A DNA stretch of 64,000 nt from Fusobacterium ulcerans (GTDB lineage: Bacteria > Fusobacteriota > Fusobacteriia > Fusobacteriales > Fusobacteriaceae), in the NCBI RefSeq assembly GCF_003019675.1, contig NZ_CP028105.1, positions 884,282 through 948,281 on the forward strand, written 5' to 3'. The notes beneath the pieces were generated by a model. That model was not told where the DNA came from, did not search any database, and saw only the letters and a program-made list of their open reading frames with translations. Position numbers and translations under genes: made by a program. Below are positions 26,899-35,856 of this stretch, in pieces (position 1 is the first letter of the stretch; every line of letters starts with the position of its first letter).

Positions 26899-28259
26899 CA
26901 ATATGCCCCCTTTTTCCCAACAACATTCTTTATTGTTTTCACTGTTATTATTATGTCCAGCCACAATGACCAGTTTCTTATATAGTAAAGATCCAGCGCT
27001 ATTCTTTCATCATAGTTCTCAACATCTGACCTTCCATTTGCCTGCCACATTCCTGTTATTCCTGGTTTTACTCCAAATATCTTTTTGCTATTTTCTTCCC
27101 CATAATATAAATCTACTTCTTTTTGTACTACTGGTCTTGGACCTACAAATGACATTTCTCCTCTTATTACATTTATAAATTGTGGAAACTCATCTAATGA
27201 TGTCTTTCTTAAAAACTTTCCTACCTCTGTTATTCTTGGATCATCTTTTAACTTAAAGTTCTTATAGAACTCCTCTTTTAGTTTTTTATCTTTAGATAGC
27301 ATCTCTTCCAATCTTTTCTCTGCATCAGCATACATAGTCCTAAACTTATACATCTTAAAAGTCTTTAGATATTGCCCTATCCTTGTATGGAAAAATATTG
27401 CTTTTCCACCATCCTTTTTTATCTTTGGAGCATATATTAAATAGAGCATTCCTAAAACTATGCACCCTACTGTTCCTGTCGCTATATCAAAGCTTCTTTT
27501 TAAAAACTTATTAGTTCTTCTATTCATTCCATTGTATGAAGATACAAGCATTATTCCATCATAGTCTTCTATAGTTGCGTTAAAAGTATATGTTCCATTT
27601 AACTCTGGTGTAAATTTTATCTTATTTACTTTTCCATCCAATCTATTTATTATCTCTGACATCTGTTTATTATCTGCTAGCGGGAGAGCTATTATTACTT
27701 CATTTATTTTATTTTCTTCTATTACTCTCTCAATATCACAGCAGTTCCCCAGTATCTTTTCTTCTTCTACTTTTATACTTTGATTAACTCCCTCTAAAGA
27801 ATTAGCTGATATATATCCCAGTAAGTTGTACATTGTAAAATTATTTTCTTTTATTACATGAGTTAATTCTCTAGCTGTATTTCCTACTCCTATAATAAGA
27901 AGCCTTTTTTCCAATGATTTTCTAAATATATTTCTTATAATTTTTATTATAATTAAGTTAAAGAAAGTAAATGTTATTCCCACTATCAGATGAACTGGTA
28001 TATACTTGCTTCCCCAGAATGCTGCATCATTTATCAGCATTATTATGAGATATTCTGTATGAACAAAAAGTTGTTTTTTCAGTTCTTCCCATATAAGTAT
28101 AGTTTTAAAGGAATACATATTCTTAGTAAGATTTAATGCAAGATAGATAAAGAAAGTGTTGTACATAATTCTATCTGGAACTTTAAATATTTTATTTATT
28201 AAAAAATAGAATATGAATTGTAATACTATCATTAAAATCTTTGAACTCTGTCTTTTCAC
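26898..28259 (-). CDS. Polyprenyl-phosphate sugar-1-phosphate transferase (WbaP/WcaJ-type)
   Basis: This 453-residue initiating enzyme of the polysaccharide operon starts lipid-linked synthesis by moving a sugar-1-phosphate to undecaprenyl phosphate. It has an N-terminal four-to-five-helix membrane region, a central Rossmann-like domain (LLIIGVGNTARELTHVI, about residues 120-136) and a C-terminal catalytic domain with KRSFDIATG, FKMYKFRTMYADAE, FLRKTSLDEFPQFINVIRGEM and SFVGPRPV. The start is GTG 28259 with AAGGGG just upstream. It is the first gene of the transcript, about 380 bases behind the promoter. Confidence 0.92.
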   Translation of the reverse strand: MKRQSSKILMIVLQFIFYFLINKIFKVPDRIMYNTFFIYLALNLTKNMYSFKTILIWEELKKQLFVHTEYLIIMLINDAAFWGSKYIPVHLIVGITFTFFNLIIIKIIRNIFRKSLEKRLLIIGVGNTARELTHVIKENNFTMYNLLGYISANSLEGVNQSIKVEEEKILGNCCDIERVIEENKINEVIIALPLADNKQMSEIINRLDGKVNKIKFTPELNGTYTFNATIEDYDGIMLVSSYNGMNRRTNKFLKRSFDIATGTVGCIVLGMLYLIYAPKIKKDGGKAIFFHTRIGQYLKTFKMYKFRTMYADAEKRLEEMLSKDKKLKEEFYKNFKLKDDPRITEVGKFLRKTSLDEFPQFINVIRGEMSFVGPRPVVQKEVDLYYGEENSKKIFGVKPGITGMWQANGRSDVENYDERIALDLYYIRNWSLWLDIIITVKTIKNVVGKKGAY

Positions 28260-28555
28260 TTTCCCCTTGCTCCTTGACTTTTATTTTAAGATGTTTTTTT
28301 TTATATTTTTATCCGAATTATTTATTTTATATTTTAAATTTATCTATTTTATATATTTTGTAATATTTTTTATTCAAAATATACATTTAATAGTTTTATT
28401 TATAAAAATTAGATTTTTACTTATATTTATTAATCCTTATCTCTTTTATTTCTAATATTTTCTAAATTTTGATTTCTATATTTTTTCCAGCTTTCAAAAT
28501 TAAATATCAATTTTCAATTTTTGTAAAAATTATTATTTTCAACTAATTTAAAAAA

Positions 28556-28774
28556 GTTCGCATTATTACAAAAAGGCGTCCTGTAGAAATTTTTTTCAAA
28601 AAATTTATTCGTGAAACTTTTTAGAATTATAGATTGGTATAGTGAAATAATACTACTAAAATAGAATATTGTCAATACTAAAAAAACCTATAATTTGACA
28701 TTTTTAAGAAATCTTAGAACGATTTTATTGAGTTTTGGAAGAGAAAAAGTTCTCATTATTGTAATAATGCGAAC
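28556..28774. repeat. 16-bp inverted repeat flanking the operon promoter, with an outer palindrome
   Basis: GTTCGCATTATTACAA at 28556-28571 recurs as its exact reverse complement at 28759-28774. The right-hand copy is itself half of a near-palindrome at 28749-28774 (GTTCTCATTATT..AATAATGCGAAC, 11 of 12 pairs). The copies lie on both sides of the promoter at 28647-28675. Confidence 0.75.
28647..28675 (-). promoter_or_regulatory. Promoter of the polysaccharide operon
   Basis: On the minus strand TTGACA (28675-28670) and TATTAT (28652-28647) are spaced 17 bp. The expected start of transcription is near 28640. Confidence 0.8.
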
Positions 28775-29154
28775 ATTTACACCTCATAACTTCCCATTTT
28801 TTAAGAAGTCATTTTTTTACCTCTCTCTTTTAGACATCTTTCCTTTTCTCTTCTCTTGTGTAATTTTTTTCTTTTTCTACATGTCAATTATTAATTTTTT
28901 ATATATTGCATCATACTTTATTTGTTTTTCTATATTTCAATTTCTTATTTTTTCTATATCCAGCTCCCATTTATTTAGTCATATTTAAAAATTATTAAAT
29001 AGTGTCATTTTCTCTATATTTTCTCTTACAATTTTCTTTTTATTTTTATCAATTTTTCTTAGTTTAATATTATAATTAATTTTTTTATACTCTCTTTCAA
29101 AAATATATATTATATTTCATCAAAATATATACTTTAAAAATTTTACAAATAAAA

Positions 29155-29184
29155 AAAGACCAGCTTATATTTCAAAACTGATCT
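29155..29184 (-). terminator. Terminator of the lysine operon
   Basis: On the minus strand GATCAG and CTGGTC form a 6-bp stem (one G-T pair) followed by a T run. It begins inside the end of the aminotransferase gene. Confidence 0.6.
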
Positions 29185-30331
29185 CACTATTATTTCTATT
29201 TTCCTCTACATATTTTCTTATTCTTTTCACAGCCTTCTCTAATTTAGGTATATCCACTGTAAGTGATATTCTAAAATATTTTTCTGTCCCAAAAGATATC
29301 CCAGGAACTACTGCCACCTGCACCTTTTTCAGCATATCCATTGCAAAGTCAAAAGAATTTAACTCTGAAACTGCTGAATACTCTGCAAATATGTAGAAAG
29401 CTCCTTTAGGTTCAACTACATTAAATCCCAGCTCTGTCAGAGCATTTTTCATATACAGAGCTCTTTCTTTATAGATATTCATAAGCTCACTTCTATCTTC
29501 AAACTTTTCCAATGCAACTTCTCCTGCTACAATAGACAGAGCCATTGGAGAGCTTAAAGTATACAATGTAGTATTTAAAAAATTTCTTCTATATTCAAGT
29601 GGAAAAATAGTATACCCTATTCTCCATCCTGTCATTGAATGAGATTTTGAAAATCCATTTATTACAATGAGCTTATCTTTTATTCTGTCAAAAGAGCTGA
29701 AAGAATGAAAATTATAAAATGCAAGCTCACTATATATCTCATCAGCTATGAGAAAAATATCTCTCTTCTCTACAAAATCTACCACTATATTCATCTCTTC
29801 AAGAGTCAGCACATTTCCAGTGGGGTTACATGGGTTGCTCAAAAGGATAGCTTTTGCTTTATCAGAATAATTTTCTTCCAACAGTTCTGCTGTTATTTTA
29901 AAATCTGTTTTTGTTATATCCATAAAAATAGTTTTGGCATAGCACAGATTTATCATTGGGGGGTATCCCGGATAAAAAGGTGCTGGTATCATTACTTCCT
30001 CTTCTGGATTCAATATTGTCCTCAAACATGAAGACAAAGCTTCTGATGCTCCTACATTTATTATCACATTATCAGGTATATAGCTGGAACCATATTTTCT
30101 ATTATAGTAATCAGCTACTAACAGTCTGATTTTTTCTCCACCCCCAGTAGGAGGATATCGCAGCTGATGTTCTGTTCCATACTGCAATGCCTCTGTTATC
30201 AGTTCTTTTGGGGAAGGAATATCTGGCTCTCCTATTGTCAGATCTACTGCATCTGAATATTTCCTTGATTCCTCATTGAGAGCTCTGATAAGGGAATATT
30301 GAAGTTTTGATACTTCTCTGCTTATCTCCAT
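29165..30331 (-). CDS. PLP-dependent aminotransferase, probably N-acetyl-L,L-diaminopimelate aminotransferase
   Basis: This 388-residue class I/II aminotransferase has DLTIGEPDIPSP near the N-terminus, the SNPCNPTGNV substrate-binding motif, LIADEIYSEL and the PLP-lysine motif VINGFSKSHSMTGWRIGY. Position decides the likely substrate: it ends an operon of aspartokinase, Asd, DapA, DapB and DapH. In the acetyl pathway the next step is transamination of N-acetyl-2-amino-6-oxopimelate, as assigned to PatA/DapX in Bacillus. GGAGGG precedes ATG 30331, ten bases after the dapH stop. The leading lysine riboswitch supports the role; the exact substrate is inference. Confidence 0.88.
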   Translation of the reverse strand: MEISREVSKLQYSLIRALNEESRKYSDAVDLTIGEPDIPSPKELITEALQYGTEHQLRYPPTGGGEKIRLLVADYYNRKYGSSYIPDNVIINVGASEALSSCLRTILNPEEEVMIPAPFYPGYPPMINLCYAKTIFMDITKTDFKITAELLEENYSDKAKAILLSNPCNPTGNVLTLEEMNIVVDFVEKRDIFLIADEIYSELAFYNFHSFSSFDRIKDKLIVINGFSKSHSMTGWRIGYTIFPLEYRRNFLNTTLYTLSSPMALSIVAGEVALEKFEDRSELMNIYKERALYMKNALTELGFNVVEPKGAFYIFAEYSAVSELNSFDFAMDMLKKVQVAVVPGISFGTEKYFRISLTVDIPKLEKAVKRIRKYVEENRNNSEISFEI

Positions 30332-30340
30332 TTTTCCCTC

Positions 30341-31045
30341 CTATTTTCTCAAATCATCTACTAGCTGTGTCTTTCCTAATGTTTTTTCATCTACATTTTT
30401 TATTATTCTAGCTGGGTTTCCTGTAACCACTGCTCCAGCAGGCACATCTTCAAGAACTACTGCCCCTGCTCCTACCACTGCTCCTGTTCCTATTCTTACT
30501 CCTTCTATAATTACAGCATTAGCTCCCACAAGGACTCCATCTTCTACTACTACTGGCTTAGCTGAAGGTGGCTCTACTACTCCTGCAAGAACTGCCCCTG
30601 CTCCTATGTGGCAGTTTTTTCCAACTGTAGCTCTTCCACCAAGGACTGCTCCCATGTCTATCATAGTATTATCTCCAATGACAGCTCCTATATTTATTAC
30701 TGCTCCCATCATGATAACAGCATTATTTCCTATAGTTACTTTATCTCTTATTACTGCTCCTGGTTCTATTCTTGCATTTATATTTCTATAGTCTAAAGTT
30801 GGCACTCCTGAATTTCTTCTGTCATTTTCAATATAGTAATCTGTTATGTCAGATGCATATACTTCTAAAATTCTATTTATTTCATCTGATTCTCCAATCA
30901 AAATATATGAGCCGTTTCCTCTAAAAACTTGTGCTGTAGTTTCTAAATTCTCTATATTTCCATTTATATATGCTTTTACTGGCGTCCTTTTTTGTGAATT
31001 TTTTATAAAGGCTATTATCTCTTCTGCTGTATTTAAATTTGTCAT
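30341..31045 (-). CDS. dapH: Tetrahydrodipicolinate N-acetyltransferase
   Basis: This 234-residue acetyltransferase has a small N-terminal DapH domain (about residues 1-80) followed by a left-handed beta-helix of hexapeptide repeats ([20 protein letters not shown], then [20 protein letters not shown], through [21 protein letters not shown]). DapH transfers acetyl from acetyl-CoA to tetrahydrodipicolinate, which defines the N-acetyl variant of the lysine/DAP pathway rather than the succinyl one. The active site forms between subunits of the trimer in this fold. AAGGAGG precedes the ATG. It lies between dapB and the aminotransferase. Confidence 0.93.
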   Translation of the reverse strand: MTNLNTAEEIIAFIKNSQKRTPVKAYINGNIENLETTAQVFRGNGSYILIGESDEINRILEVYASDITDYYIENDRRNSGVPTLDYRNINARIEPGAVIRDKVTIGNNAVIMMGAVINIGAVIGDNTMIDMGAVLGGRATVGKNCHIGAGAVLAGVVEPPSAKPVVVEDGVLVGANAVIIEGVRIGTGAVVGAGAVVLEDVPAGAVVTGNPARIIKNVDEKTLGKTQLVDDLRK

Positions 31046-31139
31046 TTTTCCTCCTTAGATATGTAAATATGAGCTAGTTTTTATATTTACTTTTCTCTTA
31101 AAATTATTTTTTCTTTAGGTACTATGTATTAGTTTTTTT

Positions 31140-31841
31140 CTAATTTCTAAAAATATCTTTCATAGTATATAGCCCAGCTTCTTTTCCAACAAGAAATCTA
31201 GCTGCTTTTAAAGCTCCCATAGCAAATATCTTTTTAGACATTGCTGTATGTCTTATCTCTATAATTTCATCTTCTCCACAGAAAAGAACTGAATGTTCTC
31301 CAACAATAGTTCCCCCTCTCAATGAATGAATTCCTATCTCATTTTTCTCTCTTTTACTATTCCCTTCTCTTCCATATTGTTCTATCATCTCTTCAGGACA
31401 ACTTCTCTCTATAGTTTCAACTAAAGTTTTAGCTGTACCACTTGGAGAGTCTACTTTTTTATTATGATGTTTTTCTATTACTTCTATATCATAATTTCCA
31501 TAGAGTACTGGAACTATTCTTTCGAGAATATCATTTAAAAGATTTACTCCTAAAGACATATTTGAAGATAGAAATATAGGTATTTCCTTGGCAGTCTCTT
31601 CCACTTTTCTCAATGTTTCATCTGAATATCCAGTAGTAGCTACAATCAAAGGAATTTTTTTATTCTTTGAATAATCTAAAAGAGTGTCCAGCCTTGAATA
31701 ATGAGAAAAATCTATTATTATATCTCCTGCTTCATCAGTAAGCTCATCTGTAAAACCTGTAACTTTTATATCTTCATAACCTTCTGCCATTTCCTTCAGC
31801 AGTCTTCCCATTGCTCCTGTTCCATGTATTATTATTTCCAT
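31140..31841 (-). CDS. dapB: 4-hydroxy-tetrahydrodipicolinate reductase
   Basis: This 233-residue enzyme reduces the DapA product to tetrahydrodipicolinate with NAD(P)H. It shows the dinucleotide motif GTGAMGRLLKEMAE at residues 6-19, the conserved ATTGYSDETL segment and the DapB signature EKHHNKKVDSPSGTA with the catalytic His/Lys. Length is slightly below E. coli DapB (273), as usual for shorter members. It overlaps the end of dapA by ten bases, implying coupled translation. Confidence 0.93.
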   Translation of the reverse strand: MEIIIHGTGAMGRLLKEMAEGYEDIKVTGFTDELTDEAGDIIIDFSHYSRLDTLLDYSKNKKIPLIVATTGYSDETLRKVEETAKEIPIFLSSNMSLGVNLLNDILERIVPVLYGNYDIEVIEKHHNKKVDSPSGTAKTLVETIERSCPEEMIEQYGREGNSKREKNEIGIHSLRGGTIVGEHSVLFCGEDEIIEIRHTAMSKKIFAMGALKAARFLVGKEAGLYTMKDIFRN

Positions 31842-32719
31842 CCTGTCACCTCATGAGCAGTTAAGATATCTGTTAATCTTGCTCTATTTGATTCATTCAT
31901 TGCTCCTAGAGGAAGCCTGCAATTTCCTACTTCATATCCTAGAAAATTCATAGCTTCTTTTACTGGAACTGGATTTGTTTCAAGAAAGAGAGCATTTACA
32001 AGATCATTATATTTCAGCTGTAATTCTCTAGCTTTTTTTATATCTCCCTTTAGAAATGAAACTGTCATATCATGACTTATGTCAGGAATTATATTAGCTG
32101 ATACAGAAATGACTCCCTTTCCTCCCAATGAAAGAACTGGTACCACCATATCATCATTTCCAGAATAAATATCAAGCTCTGGGACTTCTCTTGCTACCTC
32201 TGCAACATATGAGATATTCCCACTGGCTTCTTTCAATGCTGTGATATTTTCTATCTGTGCCAATCTTTTCAAAAGCGGTATAGAAAGATTTACCCCTGTT
32301 CTTGAAGGAACATTATACAGTATCACAGGAATTTTAACTCCTTCTGCTATTGCTTTGTAATGTTCATATATTCCATTTTCATTTCCCTTGTTATAGTAAG
32401 GAGTAACTACTAAAAGTCCATCTACTCCCAATTTCTCTACTCTTTTGCTGAATTCCACAGCATGTCTTGTATCATTTGATCCAGTTCCTGCTATTACAGG
32501 TATTCTGCTATTTATTATATCTACTGTAAATTCTATTACTGAAATTTTTTCTTCGTCACTGAGAGTGCTCCCTTCACCAGTAGTCCCAGTTACTATTATT
32601 GCATCTGTATGATTTATTACATGAAATTCAAGTATCTCTCTAAGTCTTGAGTAATTTACATCACCATTTTCATCAAAGGGAGTTATGAGGGCAACTCCCG
32701 ATCCTGTAAACAATTCCAT
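31832..32719 (-). CDS. dapA: 4-hydroxy-tetrahydrodipicolinate synthase
   Basis: This 295-residue TIM-barrel lyase condenses aspartate semialdehyde with pyruvate. Expected motifs are present: GVALITPFDENGDVN, the GTTGEGSTLS loop, YNVPSRTGVNLS with the catalytic Tyr, and the Schiff-base lysine in TALKEASGN. AGGAGGAAATAG precedes the ATG. A 240-base AT-rich gap with imperfect repeats separates it from asd upstream; no terminator is obvious there, so one transcript from lysC is likely. Confidence 0.95.
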   Translation of the reverse strand: MELFTGSGVALITPFDENGDVNYSRLREILEFHVINHTDAIIVTGTTGEGSTLSDEEKISVIEFTVDIINSRIPVIAGTGSNDTRHAVEFSKRVEKLGVDGLLVVTPYYNKGNENGIYEHYKAIAEGVKIPVILYNVPSRTGVNLSIPLLKRLAQIENITALKEASGNISYVAEVAREVPELDIYSGNDDMVVPVLSLGGKGVISVSANIIPDISHDMTVSFLKGDIKKARELQLKYNDLVNALFLETNPVPVKEAMNFLGYEVGNCRLPLGAMNESNRARLTDILTAHEVTGWK

Positions 32720-32810
32720 CTATTTCCTCCTAGGTTACATTCTTCTATAATATTGCTCTATTTTCTTCAACAATCACATTTTTCACTCTTCTTTTTTGAT
32801 CATATTTCCT

Positions 32811-32942
32811 AATTATATATTTCTGTCTTCCTTTGTAATTAAATTTTTTAATCATATTTTTTCTTTTCTTCCTCACCCATATTTCTCAATTATATCTTTC
32901 TTCTTTAGCAATTAAATTTCTTAATTATATTTTCTCTCTTAT
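32811..32942. repeat. Two imperfect copies of a roughly 55-bp AT-rich sequence between asd and dapA
   Basis: Copy 1 (32811-32868) and copy 2 (32888-32942) share the order AATTATAT..TTTCT..CTTC..AATTAAATTT..TTAAT.ATATTTT.TCT. The AATTAAATTT..AATT core is close to palindromic. It lies in the spacer of the lysine operon and encodes nothing. Confidence 0.55.
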
Positions 32943-32961
32943 TCTCCATTAAATTTCTCTA

Positions 32962-33942
32962 TTACATCCCTCTAAAAAGTTCTGCAATTTGAACAGCGTT
33001 TGTAGCTGCTCCTTTTCTTATATTATCAGCAACTACCCACAAATTTATTCCTTTTTCTGTGCTGAAATCTCTTCTCACTCTTCCTACCAATACCTTATCC
33101 TGTCCAGTAGCATCAGAAGCCAATGGATACTCATTAGAATTTACATCATCTACAAGCACCATTCCAGCAAAATTTCCCAGAGCCTCTTTCAATTCTTCCA
33201 AATCAAAATCTCTTTCCAACTCTGCTGTAATAGAAACAGAATGTGAATTCATTACTGGAACTCTTACACAAGTAGCTGTTACAGGAAGGTCTGGTATTCC
33301 CAATATCTTTCTTGTTTCATCTATCATTTTTATCTCTTCTTTTGTGTACCCATTCTCCAAAAATTTATCTATGTGTGGAAGGCAGTTATTTACTATTGGG
33401 TGAGGATAAGTCTTTGGTTCCTCTCCCCTAAGTCCATTTTCTAAATCTTCTATTCCCTTATGACCGCTTCCAGATACAGCTTGATAAGTACTGTAAATAA
33501 CTCTTTTTAAACCATATTTTTCTTCTAACACTTTTAGAGGAAGCATACACTGAATAGTCGAACAGTTAGGATTTGCTATTATCCCACTATTTTTAAAGGC
33601 TGTCTCAGGATTTACTTCTGGTACTACCAGAGGAACTCCACTTTCCATTCTCCAAGCAGATGAATTATCTATAACTAGCACCCCTTTTTCTGCTGCTATT
33701 GGAGCAAATTTCTTACTTATATCTCCCCCAGCTGAAAATAGTGCTATGTCTATATTTCTGTCAAAACTACTCTCTGTAAGTTCTTCCACTGTATATTCTT
33801 TACTTTTAAATATCACTTTATTTCCTGCACTTCTCTTTGATGCAAAAAGATAAAGTTCTGTTATATCAAAATCTCTTTCTTCCAATACTTTTAAAAATGT
33901 TCCCCCTACTAATCCAGTAGCCCCTACTATAGCTATTCTCAT
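32962..33942 (-). CDS. asd: Aspartate-semialdehyde dehydrogenase
   Basis: This enzyme of about 326 residues reduces aspartyl phosphate to aspartate semialdehyde with NADPH. It has RIAIVGATGLVGGTFLKVL at the N-terminus, DNSSAWRM, and the active-site cysteine in ANPNCSTIQ, with the conserved histidine region SHSVSITAELE and the YQAVSGSG motif. Two adjacent ATG codons occur. The second, 33942, is better spaced from AGGAGG and is used here. It starts ten bases after the lysC stop. The product feeds DapA. Confidence 0.94.
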   Translation of the reverse strand: MRIAIVGATGLVGGTFLKVLEERDFDITELYLFASKRSAGNKVIFKSKEYTVEELTESSFDRNIDIALFSAGGDISKKFAPIAAEKGVLVIDNSSAWRMESGVPLVVPEVNPETAFKNSGIIANPNCSTIQCMLPLKVLEEKYGLKRVIYSTYQAVSGSGHKGIEDLENGLRGEEPKTYPHPIVNNCLPHIDKFLENGYTKEEIKMIDETRKILGIPDLPVTATCVRVPVMNSHSVSITAELERDFDLEELKEALGNFAGMVLVDDVNSNEYPLASDATGQDKVLVGRVRRDFSTEKGINLWVVADNIRKGAATNAVQIAELFRGM

Positions 33943-33951
33943 CATTTCCTC

Positions 33952-35157
33952 CTAAAGTCCAAATTCTACAGCAGCTGACTCTACCGCTCTATTTATTAAA
34001 TTTCTGTCTACACTGCATGATATACTTATTTCAGAAGTAGTCACCTGATAAAATTCCACTCCAGCACTGCTCAATGCTGAGAAAAATCTTCCTGCTATTC
34101 CTGAATTATTTATCATTCCAATTCCCACAACTGATATCATTCCTAAATTATCCTGATACTCTATCTCAATTTCTGGGTATCTGTTTCTTATCTGCTCTAC
34201 TACCTGATCCAACAGATATTTTTCTCCAAGAGTGCAGCTGAATGATATATCTGTCTTTCTATCTCTGCTTATATTTTGAGTGATCATATTTATATTCAGT
34301 CCGCAATTATTTATTGTAGAAAATATCTCTGCTATCTTCTCTGCTGAGTAATCTATATTTGAGATTGTTGTTACAATTATTTCATTTGCTATGCTAAGTC
34401 CAGTTACTAATTTTTCTTCTAAAGCACTATTTTTTTCCATGATATATGTTCCTCCTGTTTCACTTAAACTTCTTCCTACAAAAATTGGTATATTAAATTT
34501 TTTCCCTAATTCCACTGCTCTTGTTTCCATTACTCCTGCACCAAGGTGTGCCATCTCCATCATCTCCTCATATGAAATTTTATCCAGTAATTTTGCATCT
34601 CTATATCTTCTGGGATCTACACTGTATATCCCTTCCACATCTGTATATATTCTGCATTCACACCCTAGAGCAGCTGCCAGAGCCACAGCACTTGTGTCTG
34701 ACCCTCCTCTCCCTAGAGTTGTTATATCTCCATCGTCATTAACTCCCTGAAAGCCAGTTACTATGACAATCTTCCCATCTTTCAGATGATTTTCTATTCT
34801 CTCTACATCTATACTTTTTATCTTACTCTTTGTATGAATCCCCATAGTTTTTACATTTGCCTGAGATCCAGTAAGTGATACTGCCTTTTCTCCTTCTGCA
34901 TTCAATGCTATAGATAAAAGCGTCACTGTCTGCTGTTCTCCAGTTGATAGTAGAGAATCAAGTTCTCTCTGATCAGGATTTGAAGAAATTTCATTAGCCA
35001 TCTTTATTAAAGCATCTGTTGTCTTTCCCATTGCTGAAGCAACAACAACGATTTCATCATACTTTTCCCTCTTCAGCTTACTGATATATCCAGAAATCGC
35101 TTTTATTTTTTCTATCGTTGCTACACTTGAACCACCATACTTTAATACTACTCTCAT
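33952..35157 (-). CDS. lysC: Aspartate kinase with two ACT domains
   Basis: This 401-residue enzyme catalyses the first committed step from aspartate. The amino-acid-kinase domain has KYGGSSV at residues 6-12, GFQGVNDDGDITTLGRGGSDTSA (here given as two parts, GFQGVNDDGD and TTLGRGGSDTSA), and DVEGIYSVDPR. The C-terminal third carries tandem ACT domains (from about residue 265: ITTISNIDYSAEKIAEIFST, then SVVGIGMINNSGIAGRFFSA), which bind the feedback amino acid. AAAGGAG precedes ATG 35157. A lysine riboswitch and terminator lie immediately upstream, so control is both allosteric and transcriptional. Confidence 0.95.
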   Translation of the reverse strand: MRVVLKYGGSSVATIEKIKAISGYISKLKREKYDEIVVVASAMGKTTDALIKMANEISSNPDQRELDSLLSTGEQQTVTLLSIALNAEGEKAVSLTGSQANVKTMGIHTKSKIKSIDVERIENHLKDGKIVIVTGFQGVNDDGDITTLGRGGSDTSAVALAAALGCECRIYTDVEGIYSVDPRRYRDAKLLDKISYEEMMEMAHLGAGVMETRAVELGKKFNIPIFVGRSLSETGGTYIMEKNSALEEKLVTGLSIANEIIVTTISNIDYSAEKIAEIFSTINNCGLNINMITQNISRDRKTDISFSCTLGEKYLLDQVVEQIRNRYPEIEIEYQDNLGMISVVGIGMINNSGIAGRFFSALSSAGVEFYQVTTSEISISCSVDRNLINRAVESAAVEFGL

Positions 35158-35189
35158 AAAAAAATCTCCTTTAAAAAATATTTTGTAAT

Positions 35190-35220
35190 AAAAAAAACCA
35201 GCAGATTGCAGTCCGCTGGT
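35190..35220 (-). terminator. Lysine-riboswitch terminator upstream of lysC
   Basis: On the minus strand ACCAGC..GCTGGT (35220-35197) forms the stem, followed by a run of T (35197-35190). It sits between the aptamer and the lysC start, the OFF-switch position. Confidence 0.82.
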
Positions 35221-35285
35221 CGATATTCATCACAAAAAAATTAAAATAAGGCTACTATTAAAATTTTCCATTAGAAAAAAGACTC

Positions 35286-35458
35286 AACAGAAAGCACAAC
35301 ATTGGTTCCCCAATGACAGTTATACAGATGTTATCTGCATTCCAAAAATCAATTTGTCAGCCTCACAAAATCGAAATTTCGGCAATCTCCCCTTTCACTG
35401 TGTTTCATAGCTGGCTAGCTCCACATAGTTACTCTTGTTGATTGCTCCTCAATCTGTT
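35286..35458 (-). ncRNA. Lysine riboswitch (L box) of the lysC operon
   Basis: On the minus strand, AACAGA (35458-35453) and TCTGTT (35291-35286) close P1. Inside are conserved lysine-aptamer segments: GAGGAGC, GAGTAACTATG, GTGAAAGGGGAGATTGCCGAA, GAGGCTGACA, then TTGGGGAACCAA. The order and these strings match the L-box pattern. Lysine binding is expected to favour the downstream terminator. Confidence 0.9.
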
Positions 35459-35594
35459 TATTTATTTAAGTGAGATTTTACAACACAATTTAAAAATTTA
35501 ATAATTCAAAAAATATATATAAAGAGTATAAAAAATATATTATTATTTTTTCCTAAATTGCTATATACTTCTTTAAATATAACTTAAATAATTT

Positions 35595-35760
35595 GATAGA
35601 GGTGCAGAGAACATCAGTAAAAATACTTAGTCTGGCAAACTGTGAGGTATTTTGAAAGGGAACTTTGCCGAAATGAAGGTATCAAGCCCTGATATTTTTG
35701 TTGGCAGTATGGAAAATATTTATACTGTTGTCATTGATTTTTATCAATGGAGTGCTGTCT
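35595..35760 (+). ncRNA. Lysine riboswitch (L box) of the deacetylase gene
   Basis: GATAG (35595-35599) and CTGTC (35755-35759) close P1. Conserved blocks follow in order: AGAGGTGC, ATCAGTAA, GAAAGGGAACTTTGCCGAAATGAAGG (two pieces: GAAAGGGA and TTTGCCGAAATGAAGG), TTGTTGGCAGTATGG, TACTGTTGTCA and AATGGAGTGCTGTCT. This is a second, separate L box on the opposite strand from that of lysC. Confidence 0.9.
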
Positions 35761-35803
35761 GGAAATAGATTTTTTTTGATGCTTTTTGTTGTCAAAAATT
35801 TTT

Positions 35804-35832
35804 ATCACAGCTCTCATAGCTGTGATTTTTTT
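35804..35832 (+). terminator. Lysine-riboswitch terminator upstream of the deacetylase gene
   Basis: ATCACAGCT and AGCTGTGAT form a 9-bp stem with a five-base loop, followed by seven T. It lies between the aptamer and the ribosome site (GGAGG, 35845-35849). Confidence 0.88.
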
Positions 35833-35856
35833 ATTACATAACTTGGAGGTTAGGAA

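Larger units (their letters stand above)
28260..29154. other. Long gene-free AT-rich region holding the polysaccharide operon promoter and leader
   Basis: About 895 bases separate the polysaccharide operon from the lysine operon. The minus strand is very A-rich throughout. It holds a strong minus-strand promoter, a leader of roughly 380 nucleotides with no clear open frame, and inverted-repeat sequences on both sides of the promoter. A 97-codon plus-strand frame (28695-28988) is low-complexity Phe/Ser-rich and has no good ribosome site, so I do not call it. Confidence 0.7.

Noticed and set aside
16492-28259. Polysaccharide block as a recently acquired island
   Set aside because: It is even richer in A and T than its flanks and has several TTG/GTG starts, but I see no insertion sequence, integrase, tRNA or direct repeats at its borders to support transfer.
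28713-28724. CTTAGAACGATT, a 12-base match (reverse complement) to half of the MerR operator at 524-535
   Set aside because: Only one arm is present, there is no matching promoter geometry, and a chance match in AT-rich DNA is possible.
28695-28988. 97-codon open frame on the plus strand
   Set aside because: Phe/Ser-rich low-complexity product from T-rich DNA, no ribosome-binding site, and it overlaps the minus-strand promoter region.
30606-30796. Plus-strand frames inside dapH
   Set aside because: They are antisense shadows of the hexapeptide repeats and have no ribosome sites.
32740-32960. Possible CRISPR-like array between asd and dapA
   Set aside because: Only two imperfect copies, no constant repeat or spacers, and no cas genes nearby.
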